This document shows, in pieces, positions 9,007 to 17,995 of a DNA stretch of 64,000 nucleotides. The stretch comes from Chloroflexota bacterium (GTDB lineage: Bacteria > Chloroflexota > Dehalococcoidia > Bin125), in contig JAPOXK010000011.1 in NCBI GenBank assembly GCA_026707145.1, forward strand, positions 99,908-163,907, written 5' to 3'. The translations under genes and the position numbers were made by a program. A model generated the notes under the pieces. The model searched no databases. It saw only the letters and a program-made list of their open reading frames with translations, and was not told where the DNA came from. How positions within the stretch are numbered: the first letter of the stretch is position 1; every line of letters begins with the position of its first letter.

Positions 9007-10168
9007 GCTGCCCTTCCGCAACCCGCCAGCGCGCCGTCGCCGATACCCCGGCGGGGATGTGCCCTGGATCCGTGCCGGTCAGCAGCAGCTGCTCGGCGCC
9101 TTGCGTGGCCTCGATCACCGCCTCCCGCCGCCGGTCGTCCAGTTCGGAGAAGACGTCGTCCAACAGCAGGATCGGCTCCTCCCCGCGGCGTGTACGCAGC
9201 ACGTCCGCTTCCGCCAACCGCAGGGCGAGCGCCAGGCTTCGCTGCTGCGCGCGCGAGCCGTACGACCCGGCCGCGCGGCCGTCGAGCGTGAAGAGGACGT
9301 CGTCGCGGTGGGGTCCGGCCAGCGTCGTTCCCGCCCCGCGCTCGCGCGGGCGCAGCCGTCGCAAAGCCGCCCGCAGCGCCGCGCGGGCGTCCTCCACGCT
9401 CTCTCCCTCGAACGCCGCCCGCGCGAGCGCCGGGGCGTACGCGATCTCCAGCCTCTCGCCCCGTCCGGCCGCCAGCCGCGTTTGATAGCGGGGCGCGATC
9501 GCGGCCAGCTCGGCGACGACCCGCGCCCGTCCGGCGATGATCGTCCCTCCCTCCTCCACCACCGCGTCGTCCCACGGTCCCATCTCCTCCAGGGACGCCT
9601 GTCCTTGCACGATCCGCTTGAGGAGCGCGTTGCGCTGAGCGACCGCCTTGTCGTAGCGGCCGAGCGCTCGCGCGTAGGCGCGATCGCTCTGCGCCACCGT
9701 GAAGTCCAGGTAGCGCCGGCGGGTTCCGGGCGAGCCCGTGATGATCGCGATGTCGAGCGTGGTGAACAGCACGGCCGGCATCGCGCCGACCACGTCCCCC
9801 GCGAGCCGCGCGATGCCGTTGCGGCGCACGCGCTTGCCGACGAGCGGCGCCCCGGCTTTCGTGCGCAGCACGCTGCCGTCGGTTGCGAGGCGGGCGGCGA
9901 TCGCGATCTCGACCTCCACGGCTCCCTCGCTTCCCGTCCCCACCCCCGCCACGCGCGCGACGGGCGGCGCCGGTGCCGACCAGGCGATCAGCTCGCCGTC
10001 GCTGACGGCGCGGGGCGAGCGCATCACCGCCAGCAAGTAGATCGCCTCCAAGAGGTTGGTCTTCCCCTGCGCGTTCTCGCCCAACACCAGGGTTAGTCCC
10101 GGCTCGAGCGTCAGGGCGCAGTGCGCGTATGACCGGAACTGATCCAACGTCAGCGAGCGCAGCCGCAT
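8993..10168 (-). CDS. recF: DNA replication/repair protein RecF
   Basis: A 391-residue SMC-like ATPase. The N-terminus LRSLTLDQFRSYAHCALTLE is typical of RecF. Walker A is GENAQGKTNLLEAIYLL. The C-terminal signature and Walker B region reads YGSRAQQRSLALALRLAE, then ILLLDDVFSELDDRRR. It loads RecA at single-strand gaps together with RecO/RecR. Here it is the last gene of a minus-strand operon, 6 bp after lhgO, and not in the common dnaA-dnaN-recF cluster. Its 3' end overlaps the convergent lipid kinase gene. Confidence 0.95.
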   Translation of the reverse strand: MRLRSLTLDQFRSYAHCALTLEPGLTLVLGENAQGKTNLLEAIYLLAVMRSPRAVSDGELIAWSAPAPPVARVAGVGTGSEGAVEVEIAIAARLATDGSVLRTKAGAPLVGKRVRRNGIARLAGDVVGAMPAVLFTTLDIAIITGSPGTRRRYLDFTVAQSDRAYARALGRYDKAVAQRNALLKRIVQGQASLEEMGPWDDAVVEEGGTIIAGRARVVAELAAIAPRYQTRLAAGRGERLEIAYAPALARAAFEGESVEDARAALRAALRRLRPRERGAGTTLAGPHRDDVLFTLDGRAAGSYGSRAQQRSLALALRLAEADVLRTRRGEEPILLLDDVFSELDDRRREAVIEATQGAEQLLLTGTDPGHIPAGVSATARWRVAEGQLSPA

Positions 10169-10174
10169 CGCCCG

Positions 10175-11407
10175 TCAGTCCGGCGGCGCGTCGCCGGGCG
10201 GCCCCAGCCAGGCGGCGGCGCGATCGGCGATCGCCGCGCCGATACAGAGGGAAGCCGTCGCGGCGGGCGAGGGCGCGTTGAGCACGTGAATCATCCGCTC
10301 CGACTCCTCGATCCGGAAGTCGTCGACCAGCGAGCCGTTCGAGTCGAGCGCCTGCGCCCGCACGCCCGCCCCCGCCCGCACCAAGTCGCTCGCCTCGACC
10401 GCCGGCAAGAGCCGCTGCAGCGCCCGCGCGAAAGCCCGCCGGGACAGCGAACGCACCACCTCGCCTCCGCCCGTGCGCCAGTAGCGGCGCGCGAGCCTCC
10501 AGAAGCCCCCATAACTCAGCGTCTCCCAGGCCTCGCCCAGGTCGAGGTCGCGCCAGCGGTACCCCTCGCGCCTCAGCGCCAGGACGGCGTTGGGCCCGGC
10601 CTCCACGCGGCCGTCGATCCGGCGCGTGAGATGAACGCCCAGGAAAGGAAAGCGCGGGTCGGGCACCGGGTAGATCAAGTTTCGGACCAGCGTCCGGCGC
10701 TCCGGCCGCAGCACGTAGTACTCGCCTCGGAAGGGCACGATCCGCAGCGAGGGCTCGCGGCCGGCCAGCGCCGCGATGCGGTCCGCGTACAGCCCCGCGC
10801 AGTTGATCGCGTAGCGCGCCGCCACCATGCCCGCTCCCGTATGGAGTTCGAGGCCCTCCCGGCCGGGTCGGATTGCGCGCACCGGCGCGCCCAGCCGCAG
10901 CTCGCCTCCGCGGGCTTCGCAGAGCCGCCGGTAGGCCTCGACCACCGCTCCGTAGTCGACGATGCCGGTGCTGGCCACGTGGAGCCCCCCCAGCCCGGCC
11001 GCATGCGGCTCCAGCTCCCGCAGCTCCTCGGCGCCGATCGCGCGCAATCCTGCCACGCCATTCGCCCGTCCGCGCCGCAGCAACTCCTCAAGCCGTGGCA
11101 ACTCCGCTGGCGTCGTCGCCACGACGACCTTGCCGCAGACTTCGTGCGGGATATCGTGTGCTGCGCAGAAATCCACCAGCAGCCGTGCGCCCCGCACCGC
11201 CAGCTCCGCCTTGGCCGATCCGGGCTGGTAGTACAGCCCCGAGTGGATCACGCCGCTGTTGTGCCCGCTCTGGTGCGCGCCGACGCGCGCTTCCTTCTCC
11301 AGCACCACCACGCCGAGCCCCGTGTAGCGTTTCGTCAGCTCCATCGCGGCCGCCAGCCCCAGGATCCCGCCTCCGATCACGGCGATGTCGTACGCCGGCC
11401 GTGCCAC
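10175..11407 (-). CDS. lhgO: L-2-hydroxyglutarate oxidase/dehydrogenase
   Basis: A 410-residue FAD-dependent oxidoreductase of the DAO fold. It has an N-terminal dinucleotide motif (IAVIGGGILGLAAAMEL), then EKEARVGAHQSGHNSGVIHSG with the HNSG...HSGLYY segment characteristic of LhgO. The NCAGLYAD and PFRGEYY motifs follow. It converts L-2-hydroxyglutarate to 2-oxoglutarate, with electrons passing to oxygen or quinone. It lies 5 bp downstream of selD and 6 bp upstream of recF in one transcription unit. No fusion or truncation is visible. Confidence 0.92.
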   Translation of the reverse strand: MARPAYDIAVIGGGILGLAAAMELTKRYTGLGVVVLEKEARVGAHQSGHNSGVIHSGLYYQPGSAKAELAVRGARLLVDFCAAHDIPHEVCGKVVVATTPAELPRLEELLRRGRANGVAGLRAIGAEELRELEPHAAGLGGLHVASTGIVDYGAVVEAYRRLCEARGGELRLGAPVRAIRPGREGLELHTGAGMVAARYAINCAGLYADRIAALAGREPSLRIVPFRGEYYVLRPERRTLVRNLIYPVPDPRFPFLGVHLTRRIDGRVEAGPNAVLALRREGYRWRDLDLGEAWETLSYGGFWRLARRYWRTGGGEVVRSLSRRAFARALQRLLPAVEASDLVRAGAGVRAQALDSNGSLVDDFRIEESERMIHVLNAPSPAATASLCIGAAIADRAAAWLGPPGDAPPD

Positions 11408-11412
11408 GGCTG

Positions 11413-12462
11413 CTACCGCACGACTGCGAGGCCGCTACCCTCGGCCACCTCGCCAATCCGCCAGCAGGGTGCGCCCGCTGCCTTGAGCCGCGCCTCCAAC
11501 GCCGCCGCCGCCGCCTCTCCGAGTGAAACGACGAGGCCGCCGGCCGTCTGCGGGTCGAACAGGATCGCCGCCTCTTCGTCATTCAGCGGCGGCTCGGCCT
11601 GCACGTCCGCTCCGAAGTGCGCACGATTGTCACGCTGACCCCGGGTCGTCAAGCCACGGCGCACGTACTCCCGGAAGCCGTCGATGAGCGGCGCGTCTTC
11701 GATCCGCACTCGCAGCTGCACCTTGCTTCCCCGCGCGATTTCGATCAGGTGCCCCCCCAAGCCGAAGCCGGTGACGTCCGTCATCGCGTGCACGTCGAGG
11801 TCGTGGGTCGCCCGCGCCGCGATCGCGTTGAGTTGCAGCATCTGTGCGATCGCCGCTTCCGCGTGCGCAGGGCTCGCCACCTCTTGCTGGATCGCATTGA
11901 TCAGCACGCCCGTCCCCAGCCGCTTGGTCAGGACCAGCATGTCGCCCGGACGCGCTCCGGAATTGGTCCGCACCCGCTCCGGATGCACAAGCCCCGTGAC
12001 GCACAGCCCGTATTTGGGCTCGTGGTCGATCACTGTGTGCCCCCCGGCCACTACTCCCCCCGCTTCGCGCACCTTCGCGGCGCCCCCTGCCAGGATCTGA
12101 GCGGCCATCTCCGTGGGCAGATCCTCCGGGAAACCCGCCACGTTGAGCGCGAACAGCACCTCGCCCCCCATCGCGTACACATCGTTCATGGCGTTCGCCG
12201 CCGCGATGCCCCCGTAGATATAGGGGTCGTCGAGGAACGGCGCGAAGAAGTCCACCGTCTGGACGATCGCTTGCTCGTCATTCAACTTGTAGATCGCAGC
12301 GTCGTCCGGCGCGGCCAACCCCACGAGCAGATTGGACGCCTCGGCCGGCGGAGCTATCTCACGTAGATGGCGCAGCACGTGCGCCAGAGCATCTGCTCCG
12401 TACTTCGACGCTCAGCCGCCGCAGAGAGCGAGCTTGGAGAGCCGGATCTCCTCCGCGCTCAC
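11413..12462 (-). CDS. selD: Selenide, water dikinase with in-frame UGA (selenocysteine) at the catalytic position
   Basis: The track ORF (start 12378) lacks the catalytic N-terminus. Extending the frame upstream gives GTG at 12462 with AGAGGAGG just before it. The first residues read VSAEEIRLSKLALCGG, then TGA at 12414-12412, then ASKYGADALAHVLRHL. SelD proteins have a catalytic Cys, or Sec in selenoprotein versions, three residues before an essential Lys. The TGA is residue 17 and precedes Lys20, the same numbering as Cys17/Lys20 in E. coli SelD. Downstream motifs are intact (NDVYAMGG, GGHTVIDHEPKYGL, TDVTGFGLGGHL, DPQTAGGL). The product is 349 residues if UGA is read as Sec. It makes selenophosphate for Sec-tRNA. 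It sits between a URO-D-like gene and lhgO. Confidence 0.93.
12381..12414 (-). promoter_or_regulatory. Candidate bacterial SECIS hairpin in selD
   Basis: Immediately after the UGA (12414-12412) the minus strand can fold CGGAGC-AGAT-GCTCTG, a 6 bp stem including one G-U pair with a 4 nt loop. The stem starts 11 nt after UGA. An outer GCG/CGC pairing can extend it. The loop has a G in its second position, and the hairpin spacing fits the loose bacterial SECIS description. It was found by eye, not by a covariance model. Confidence 0.55.
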
Positions 12463-12492
12463 GCCGCCTCCTCTCCATTCCCGAGTAGGTGT

Positions 12493-13482
12493 CTAGCCGC
12501 CTCGCGCCGCCCGCGCGACCGCCGCCGCCGTCTCCGCCGGCGTTGCGGGCGGAATCGAGCAGCCTGGCCCCACCATCACTCGCGACGGCCCCACCGCTGC
12601 GGCCGCTCGCGCTTGCGCTGCCGCGACGTCCGCGGCGACTTCGTGCAGCCGTGTGTGCTCGACTCCCCCGATTATCGCCTTATCGGTTTTCATGAGCACC
12701 TCCACGAGACTCGGGTTTCCTGCCCCGTGGTCCGCCCAGTTGAAGGCCGTCACCGGGTAGTCGAGCAGCAGGTCGATCATGTTGTGGTCGCGGCACACGT
12801 GCAGCACGTTGAACGGCGCCGATCGCAGGGGATGGAGGATCTGCAGGTCGTAAGGACGGCCGAACTCCCGGAAGAAGTCCTCGCTGCAGTAATCGTAGCT
12901 GGGCCAGCGTAAGGGCGCGTAGAACAGGCCCGCCGCCCCGGCGTCCAGCGACGCCCGGGCATACTCGCTCAACACGCCGGTGAGCATGGCCAGCGCGTGG
13001 TGCGTCGCGGCCGCATCCTCGGCAGCCAGCTCCAGGACGGGTTGCTCGCCGCCCGCCAGCGTCGCCAGCACGCCCAAGGGCGAGAAGATCGTCTGCAGGA
13101 TATCGACTTCCTCCCCGACCTCCTCCGCAAGTAAGCGCAGCGCGGTGAGGTGCTCCGCGAACACGCCGCCTCTTGGATCGACCGGCTCAAGGGCGGCCAG
13201 CTGCGCTGTGGAGGTGACTGTCGCCTGCTGGAGCCGCGGTTGTCGCTGTTCGTCCGGGCGGTCGTAGCGGTTGCCCCAGGCCTCCGCGAAGTAGGTCGAG
13301 CGGGGGTTGAGCTTGATGAAATCCCAGTCGTTCGCCCGGTACGAATCGAGCGTCGCCGCGACAAGCTCCCGCGGCTCCCATTCACGCAGAAAGTCATGGC
13401 CCCAGAGCGACACCGGCGCCCGATCAACGGGCCTGCCCTGCAGCGCTGCGCGCACGCGTTCCTTCTTCGATAGCTCCGGCAT
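12493..13482 (-). CDS. Uroporphyrinogen decarboxylase (URO-D) family protein
   Basis: A 329-residue URO-D-fold protein. The N-terminus SKKERVRAALQGRPVDRAPV is the family hallmark, and the centre has FSPLGVLATLAG. The C-terminal part is FNWADHGAGNPSL, then IIGGVEHTRLHE and MVGPGCSIPP. True HemE has a conserved N-terminal PxWxMRQAGR motif, which is absent. The protein therefore belongs to the broad MtaA/CmuA-like group, which includes methyltransferases and proteins of unknown role. It is the first gene of the operon with selD, lhgO and recF (30 bp gap to selD). Confidence 0.82.
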   Translation of the reverse strand: MPELSKKERVRAALQGRPVDRAPVSLWGHDFLREWEPRELVAATLDSYRANDWDFIKLNPRSTYFAEAWGNRYDRPDEQRQPRLQQATVTSTAQLAALEPVDPRGGVFAEHLTALRLLAEEVGEEVDILQTIFSPLGVLATLAGGEQPVLELAAEDAAATHHALAMLTGVLSEYARASLDAGAAGLFYAPLRWPSYDYCSEDFFREFGRPYDLQILHPLRSAPFNVLHVCRDHNMIDLLLDYPVTAFNWADHGAGNPSLVEVLMKTDKAIIGGVEHTRLHEVAADVAAAQARAAAAVGPSRVMVGPGCSIPPATPAETAAAVARAARGG

Positions 13483-13624
13483 CGGCCTCTTCGCCCTCCG
13501 CTCGTCGAGGACAGTTTACTCCAGCCGATTCACCTGGCCCGCCGCGAACGGCAGCGCTCGCCGCCGTGTGCCGGCCACGCGCGACATCCCGCCGAAGACG
13601 GTGCGTCGCTGGGGAGGAGGGGGA

Positions 13625-13960
13625 CTATACCAAGTCTTTCAGCCCCTTGAGGGGTCGTATCTTGACCGCTTTGGAGGCCGGCTTGGCCTTAAACGTCGTC
13701 TCCTGGCCGGTAAACGGATTGATCCCGCGGCGAGCGGGCACGGAAGGCTTGTGCTGCACCGTGACCTTCATCAAGCCCGGTACGCTAAATACGCCGGGCC
13801 CGCCTTTACCGAGGTCTTTCTGAATGATCGCACTGAGCGCGTCGAACACATCGGCGACCTGTCGCCTCGTCAGATCCGTGTTCGCCGCGATGATGCGGAA
13901 GGTGTCGGATTTTGTCCGAGGCTTGATTGTGGACTCGATCCGATAGCTCGTCTCGGGCAT
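13625..13960 (-). CDS. HU/IHF-family DNA-binding protein
   Basis: A 111-residue basic protein. It has the HU pattern of an N-terminal helical pair (TRRQVADVFDALSAIIQKDL), the GGPGVFSVPGLMKVTV beta segment, and the arm PARRGINPFTGQETTFKAKPASKAVKIRPLK. The NPFTGQ stretch corresponds to the conserved NPxTG arm-tip region that intercalates into DNA. There is an approximately 20-residue N-terminal extension compared with classical 90-residue HU. It is monocistronic, with about 290 bp of non-coding DNA upstream. It likely compacts or bends DNA in the nucleoid. Confidence 0.88.
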   Translation of the reverse strand: MPETSYRIESTIKPRTKSDTFRIIAANTDLTRRQVADVFDALSAIIQKDLGKGGPGVFSVPGLMKVTVQHKPSVPARRGINPFTGQETTFKAKPASKAVKIRPLKGLKDLV

Positions 13961-14249
13961 AGTTCGTGATCCTCAACTCTCCAGGGCCTGGTGCCCCGCC
14001 CTTCCTCTAGACTTTTTTACGCTACGGCATCCCTCCAGCCAAGCGTTGCAAACCGATTTTCTCGGTCTGCGTAGCGTTTTCTGACATGACTGCTACGCAC
14101 GCGGCTCTAGAATGCGGCGCCGGCCCAAACGGCTGACGGCCAGCGTCTCGAATAGGCTCCGCTGTTGTTCGCCGCTGCCTTGCCTCCGCAGTGCCGGTTC
14201 CCTCTATTGATTCAGCCGTGGATCCGCGCCAATCGTCCCTGGAAGCCGT

Positions 14250-15626
14250 CTAATTTGCGCCCCTCGTCACGATCTCGGTTTCGGGCTGGAACGCCGCCCA
14301 GGCGAACCAAAAGTGATTGGCATGCGCCTTCGCCATCAGTCGGGACTCCTCCAGTGGGCCGCTGATCGCCTCGCCGAACACGTTCCACACCGATCGCGTC
14401 GTCGTGTCCAGGAACGTCTGCTCATCGGCGGGGTTCGGTAGGAACGACAGCTCCGCGCCGTCCATCTCCCGGTAGAAGACCCCCGTCGATCCTACGGCGC
14501 GGCCTTGGTCGATCTCCAGCGAATCCAATGCCGACGACGCGCCCGGTACCCAGAACACCACCACGCCTTGCCCGTCCCGCTCTTCCTCCAGCACCCGCTC
14601 CTGCTCCAGCAGGGCGAACGGATAGGCGACGACCGCTTCCCCAAACTCGACCGTGGCAACCCGCTCGAAGGGACTCAGCCGTTCGTCGATCACCCCGCGG
14701 AATAGGAAGGGTGAGTTGTCGACGGCGTCGTAGCCCACGTACGGGTTGCGGCCGTAGTCCCGCTGGAAGCCCGTCTCCCGGGACAGCACGAGCCCTTCGG
14801 GGAAATTTTCCCGGAACTGCGACCAGGCGACGATCACGGCCGGCAGCCGGGTGAGCTCCGCCCCCACCATGTCCCCGACCAAGGCTTTGCCGCCGATCTG
14901 CTGCCAGAGGCTCTCCGTCTGGCGGTCCCACATCACCAAGTCGCTGTTTCGCACCAAACCGGACGTGCCGAACGTCAGCACGGTTCCCGCCACCGTCCGT
15001 TCGAACGCGATCGCGGTGTTGCACAGCGGGCAGAACGTTACCACCACCGGCACACCGCCGACCACGTCGTTCACGATCTCGTGCCAGGTCATGATCTCCA
15101 GCGGGTAGGCCCGCACGTCCTCGCCAAGCTCGAACTGGATCACGGGCGAGTTCTCACTGTAGATCGCGTCGGCTTCCGCGGCGGGGATGAACGCAGGTGC
15201 GCTCAAGGGTGGGATCCCGTCTCGCGGCGCGCCCGGAATCAGTTCGGCCAGGTCGATGATGCGGATGTTCCAGTTGGTTTTCCAAGGCAGGCGGGTGAGG
15301 AAGTGCTGGCTGGTTTCGCGGATGATGGGCTCGCCCGCGGGCGTTTCCGTCGCATCGGCGGGGAGAAAGGTTCCCTCGATCGCCGCCGGCGTTCCTCCCT
15401 CGCGCTCCGGAGAATCGGGATCGATCCTCGCGACCGCAGACTGCTCCACCCCCGCCGTTTCGTCCGTCGGCTCTATCGATTCCTCCGCCGGCCGCTCGCC
15501 CGCTACCCGATCGGCCTCATCACCATTGCCGTCGGACACTCCGGCGCACGCCGCCGCCAGCCCCCACGCGCCCACTGCTCCGCTTAGCGCCAGTAGCTTC
15601 CACCTCCGCCCTCGTCCCGCTGGCAT
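14250..15626 (-). CDS. DUF3179-family lipoprotein (first copy)
   Basis: I place the start at ATG 15626, where GGAGGG lies 8 bp upstream, and not at 15704. This gives 458 residues. The N-terminus has basic residues, a hydrophobic core and the lipobox LAAAC (Cys27), so it is a predicted lipoprotein. A Glu/Asp/Ser-rich linker follows. The DUF3179 core includes YPLEIMTWHEIVNDVVGG, VTFCPLCNTAIAF with a CxxC, and FGTSGLVRNSDLVMWDR. The CPLC motif and flanking residues are conserved in the family, whose biochemical role is unknown. A second, diverged copy lies at 22431-23753. Confidence 0.88.
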   Translation of the reverse strand: MPAGRGRRWKLLALSGAVGAWGLAAACAGVSDGNGDEADRVAGERPAEESIEPTDETAGVEQSAVARIDPDSPEREGGTPAAIEGTFLPADATETPAGEPIIRETSQHFLTRLPWKTNWNIRIIDLAELIPGAPRDGIPPLSAPAFIPAAEADAIYSENSPVIQFELGEDVRAYPLEIMTWHEIVNDVVGGVPVVVTFCPLCNTAIAFERTVAGTVLTFGTSGLVRNSDLVMWDRQTESLWQQIGGKALVGDMVGAELTRLPAVIVAWSQFRENFPEGLVLSRETGFQRDYGRNPYVGYDAVDNSPFLFRGVIDERLSPFERVATVEFGEAVVAYPFALLEQERVLEEERDGQGVVVFWVPGASSALDSLEIDQGRAVGSTGVFYREMDGAELSFLPNPADEQTFLDTTTRSVWNVFGEAISGPLEESRLMAKAHANHFWFAWAAFQPETEIVTRGAN

Positions 15627-15790
15627 CGGCAATTCCCTCCGCTCGTGTGCACGCGACCTGATCGCAGACGCGTGGAGACTTCGTCGCGCACCGCCGTCAT
15701 GCAACAGTACGACGCCGCGGCTCCCACGGACGCACGTCCGGTGGGTCCGTGATCGGGGTGAGACCGGTGGCGCCCTGCCGGCGCACTCGC

Positions 15791-16726
15791 TTACTCGAGC
15801 GAATGGGCCTCGGGCGGCAGGGCCGCCGTCGAATCCTCCAGGGGCATCGCTCCGAAACTCGTCACCTGCGCGACCCGGTCACCGTTGATGGTGAAGGCGT
15901 TGCGGGAGAAGACCGTTGTCACGTGGCCTTCGAAATCTTCGGCCGGACTCAGCGCGTCCACTACTACGGTGAACGGCGGGTCGGCCTCCCGCACCGCCGC
16001 GATCCGGTACCACCACCGCCGGTAGACCTGCCGCAGCCGTGCGCCGGCTCGGGCCACTGCCTCTACCCCTTCGAAGGTCCCCGCCGCCGACCGCGGGCGC
16101 AAGATCTCCAGCACAACGTCCGGCTGGGACGTCATCCGCAGCCGCTCGAGATCGCCGCCTACGTAGGCATAGATCCATGCGGCGGCGGTCTGCAAGTGAC
16201 CCTCCAGGTGCGCCGGCACCTGCACCCCCGGGACCATCCCGTATGCGGGGGTATCCGGCTGCTCCGCGGGTGTCAGTACCGCTGCCCAACCGTCCGCGAG
16301 TCGCACGGTCTCCATGACGTGCTGCACCACGACGCGCCGCACGCCACTGGTGGTTTGCAGCTGTCGCAGGAGTCCCCCGACCGCGGCCTCTTCACGGAAG
16401 GCGGCGATGAAGTGGATGTTGAAGCCGCCGGTGATGTGGTCGAGCCGAAGCACGTTCGGCGAGGCGCGCAGCATCGCGGTCACGTCCGCCAGCGCCGCCG
16501 GGTTCACTTCCACGGCGGCCAAAATCTGGATCGTAAGGCCGAACGCTTCCAAGTCCGGCCGCACCTCGAACGTCAGCATCTCTTCCCGCCGCAACCGCTC
16601 GATTCGCGACGAGACCGTGGCGCCGGAAACGCCCAGCTGTTTGCCGATCTCCGCATACGCACGGCGTGGGTCCGCCGTCAGTTCCGCAATGATTCGGCGA
16701 TCGAGGTCGTCCGGTTCGGCGCTCAC
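15791..16726 (-). CDS. Lrp/AsnC-type regulator fused to a SnoaL-like domain
   Basis: A 311-residue protein. Residues 1-60 form an AsnC winged helix (LDRRIIAELTADPRRAYAEI, then GVSGATVSSRIERLRREEML). Residues about 65-145 look like a RAM/ligand-sensing ferredoxin fold (ILAAVEVNPAALADVTAML, NVLRLDHITGGFNIHF). Residues about 170-300 resemble an NTF2/SnoaL cone (HLQTAAAWIYAYVGGDLERL, VARAGARLRQVYRRWWYRI, FTINGDRVAQVTSFGAM). The arrangement suggests a transcription factor with an added small-molecule-binding domain. It is divergent from the AcuI-like reductase gene across 196 bp, so that reductase is a plausible target. The fused domain recalls the SnoaL array 35 kb away. Confidence 0.8.
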   Translation of the reverse strand: MSAEPDDLDRRIIAELTADPRRAYAEIGKQLGVSGATVSSRIERLRREEMLTFEVRPDLEAFGLTIQILAAVEVNPAALADVTAMLRASPNVLRLDHITGGFNIHFIAAFREEAAVGGLLRQLQTTSGVRRVVVQHVMETVRLADGWAAVLTPAEQPDTPAYGMVPGVQVPAHLEGHLQTAAAWIYAYVGGDLERLRMTSQPDVVLEILRPRSAAGTFEGVEAVARAGARLRQVYRRWWYRIAAVREADPPFTVVVDALSPAEDFEGHVTTVFSRNAFTINGDRVAQVTSFGAMPLEDSTAALPPEAHSLE

Positions 16727-16922
16727 GGGCTATTCCTCCCCTTCCGCTTGAGTATACGTACCGCAGCCGCTAGTTCGCGCCGCAGGACGGCGTCCGCACC
16801 GCTTGCGGCTTGCGAGCGCGAAGTGCAACCGCTGGTGACGATCCCCATTCTGTGCAGTAGAGTCGCAAGCGGCCCTGAGGCCGCTCTTCCGTATTGCGCA
16901 CAGCGTTCGAAAGGAGCGACGC

Positions 16923-17915
16923 GTGAGCTTTCGAGCCTTCGTCGTGGACAAGAGCGAAGACTCCTTCAGCGCGGAGGTCGCCGAGCTGGACGAGTCCCGT
17001 CTTCCTGAGGGAGAGGTCACCGTTCGCGTTGAATGGTCGGACATCAATTTCAAGGACGGACTTGCCTGCATCCGCGATGGCCGCGTTATCAGCAGTTATC
17101 CCATGACCCCCGGCATCGACCTCGCCGGCAGCGTGACCGCGTCCAGCGATGGCCGCTTCAAAGAAGGGGACGGCGTCCTCGTCACCGGCTACGACCTCGG
17201 AGTCGGACACCCGGGCGGTTTCGCGGAGCTCGCTCGCGTGCCTGCTGACTGGCTCGTCCATCTGCCGGACGGGCTTAACGCCCAGGAAGCGATGGCTCTC
17301 GGCACGGCTGGGTTCACCGCCGCCCTTTCGGTATACGAATTTGAGCGCAACGGCATCGGGCCGGACTCCGGCCCCGTGCTCGTCACCGGCGCGACGGGTG
17401 GCGTGGGCAGCACCGCTGTCGCCATGCTGGCCGGGCTGGGCTACACGGTCGCGGCTAGCACCGGGAAGGACGGCGAGCACGCCTTCCTCCGCAGCATCGG
17501 CGCTTCCGAGATCCTCAGCCGTGAGGAGGTCAGCGCGGAAAGCGGCCGGCCCATGGAAAAGGCTCGCTGGGCCGGCGCGGTCGATCCCGTGGGGGGCAGC
17601 ACCACGGCTTACCTGCTCCGCACTACGCGGCCCGGCGGGGTAGTTGCGCTCTCCGGTCTCACGGGCGGTACGGCCATCAGCACCACCGTTTTCCCGTTCA
17701 TCCTGCGCGGCGTCAAGCTCGTCGGCATCGACTCCGTCTATGCGCCCATGTCCATCCGCGAGGAGCTCTGGCGCCGTCTCGGCACCGATCTCAAGCCGGC
17801 GGGGCTGTTGGAAACCATCGCTGAGGAGACCACACTTGAGGGCGTGATCGGCGCCACCGCCAAAATTCTCAAGGGCGAGATCCGCGGACGCACGCTCGTG
17901 CGGCTCCGGGACTAG
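16923..17915 (+). CDS. acuI: AcuI/YhdH-type acryloyl-CoA reductase-like MDR protein
   Basis: A 330-residue zinc-independent medium-chain dehydrogenase/reductase. It starts with GTG, and AAGGAG lies 6 bp upstream. The family block WSDINFKDGLACIRDGRVIS is the YhdH/AcuI variant of SSLNYKDAL. The NADPH-binding GATGGVGSTAVAMLAGLGY is intact, and TPGIDLAGSV lies in the catalytic domain. Characterised relatives reduce acryloyl-CoA to propionyl-CoA. The exact enoyl-CoA substrate here is inferred only from family similarity. The gene is divergent from the Lrp-SnoaL fusion regulator. Confidence 0.87.
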   Translation: MSFRAFVVDKSEDSFSAEVAELDESRLPEGEVTVRVEWSDINFKDGLACIRDGRVISSYPMTPGIDLAGSVTASSDGRFKEGDGVLVTGYDLGVGHPGGFAELARVPADWLVHLPDGLNAQEAMALGTAGFTAALSVYEFERNGIGPDSGPVLVTGATGGVGSTAVAMLAGLGYTVAASTGKDGEHAFLRSIGASEILSREEVSAESGRPMEKARWAGAVDPVGGSTTAYLLRTTRPGGVVALSGLTGGTAISTTVFPFILRGVKLVGIDSVYAPMSIREELWRRLGTDLKPAGLLETIAEETTLEGVIGATAKILKGEIRGRTLVRLRD

Positions 17916-17995
17916 CACGCCACTCCATTCGCGCGGGCGAGTCGATCGGAACTTTCTCTCGCGCAAGATCGTCTTGGTCGGTGGAGGTGTGATCA

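Noticed and set aside
12493-13482. HemE uroporphyrinogen decarboxylase of heme synthesis
   Set aside because: The diagnostic N-terminal RQAGR motif is absent. The broader URO-D/methyltransferase family fits better.
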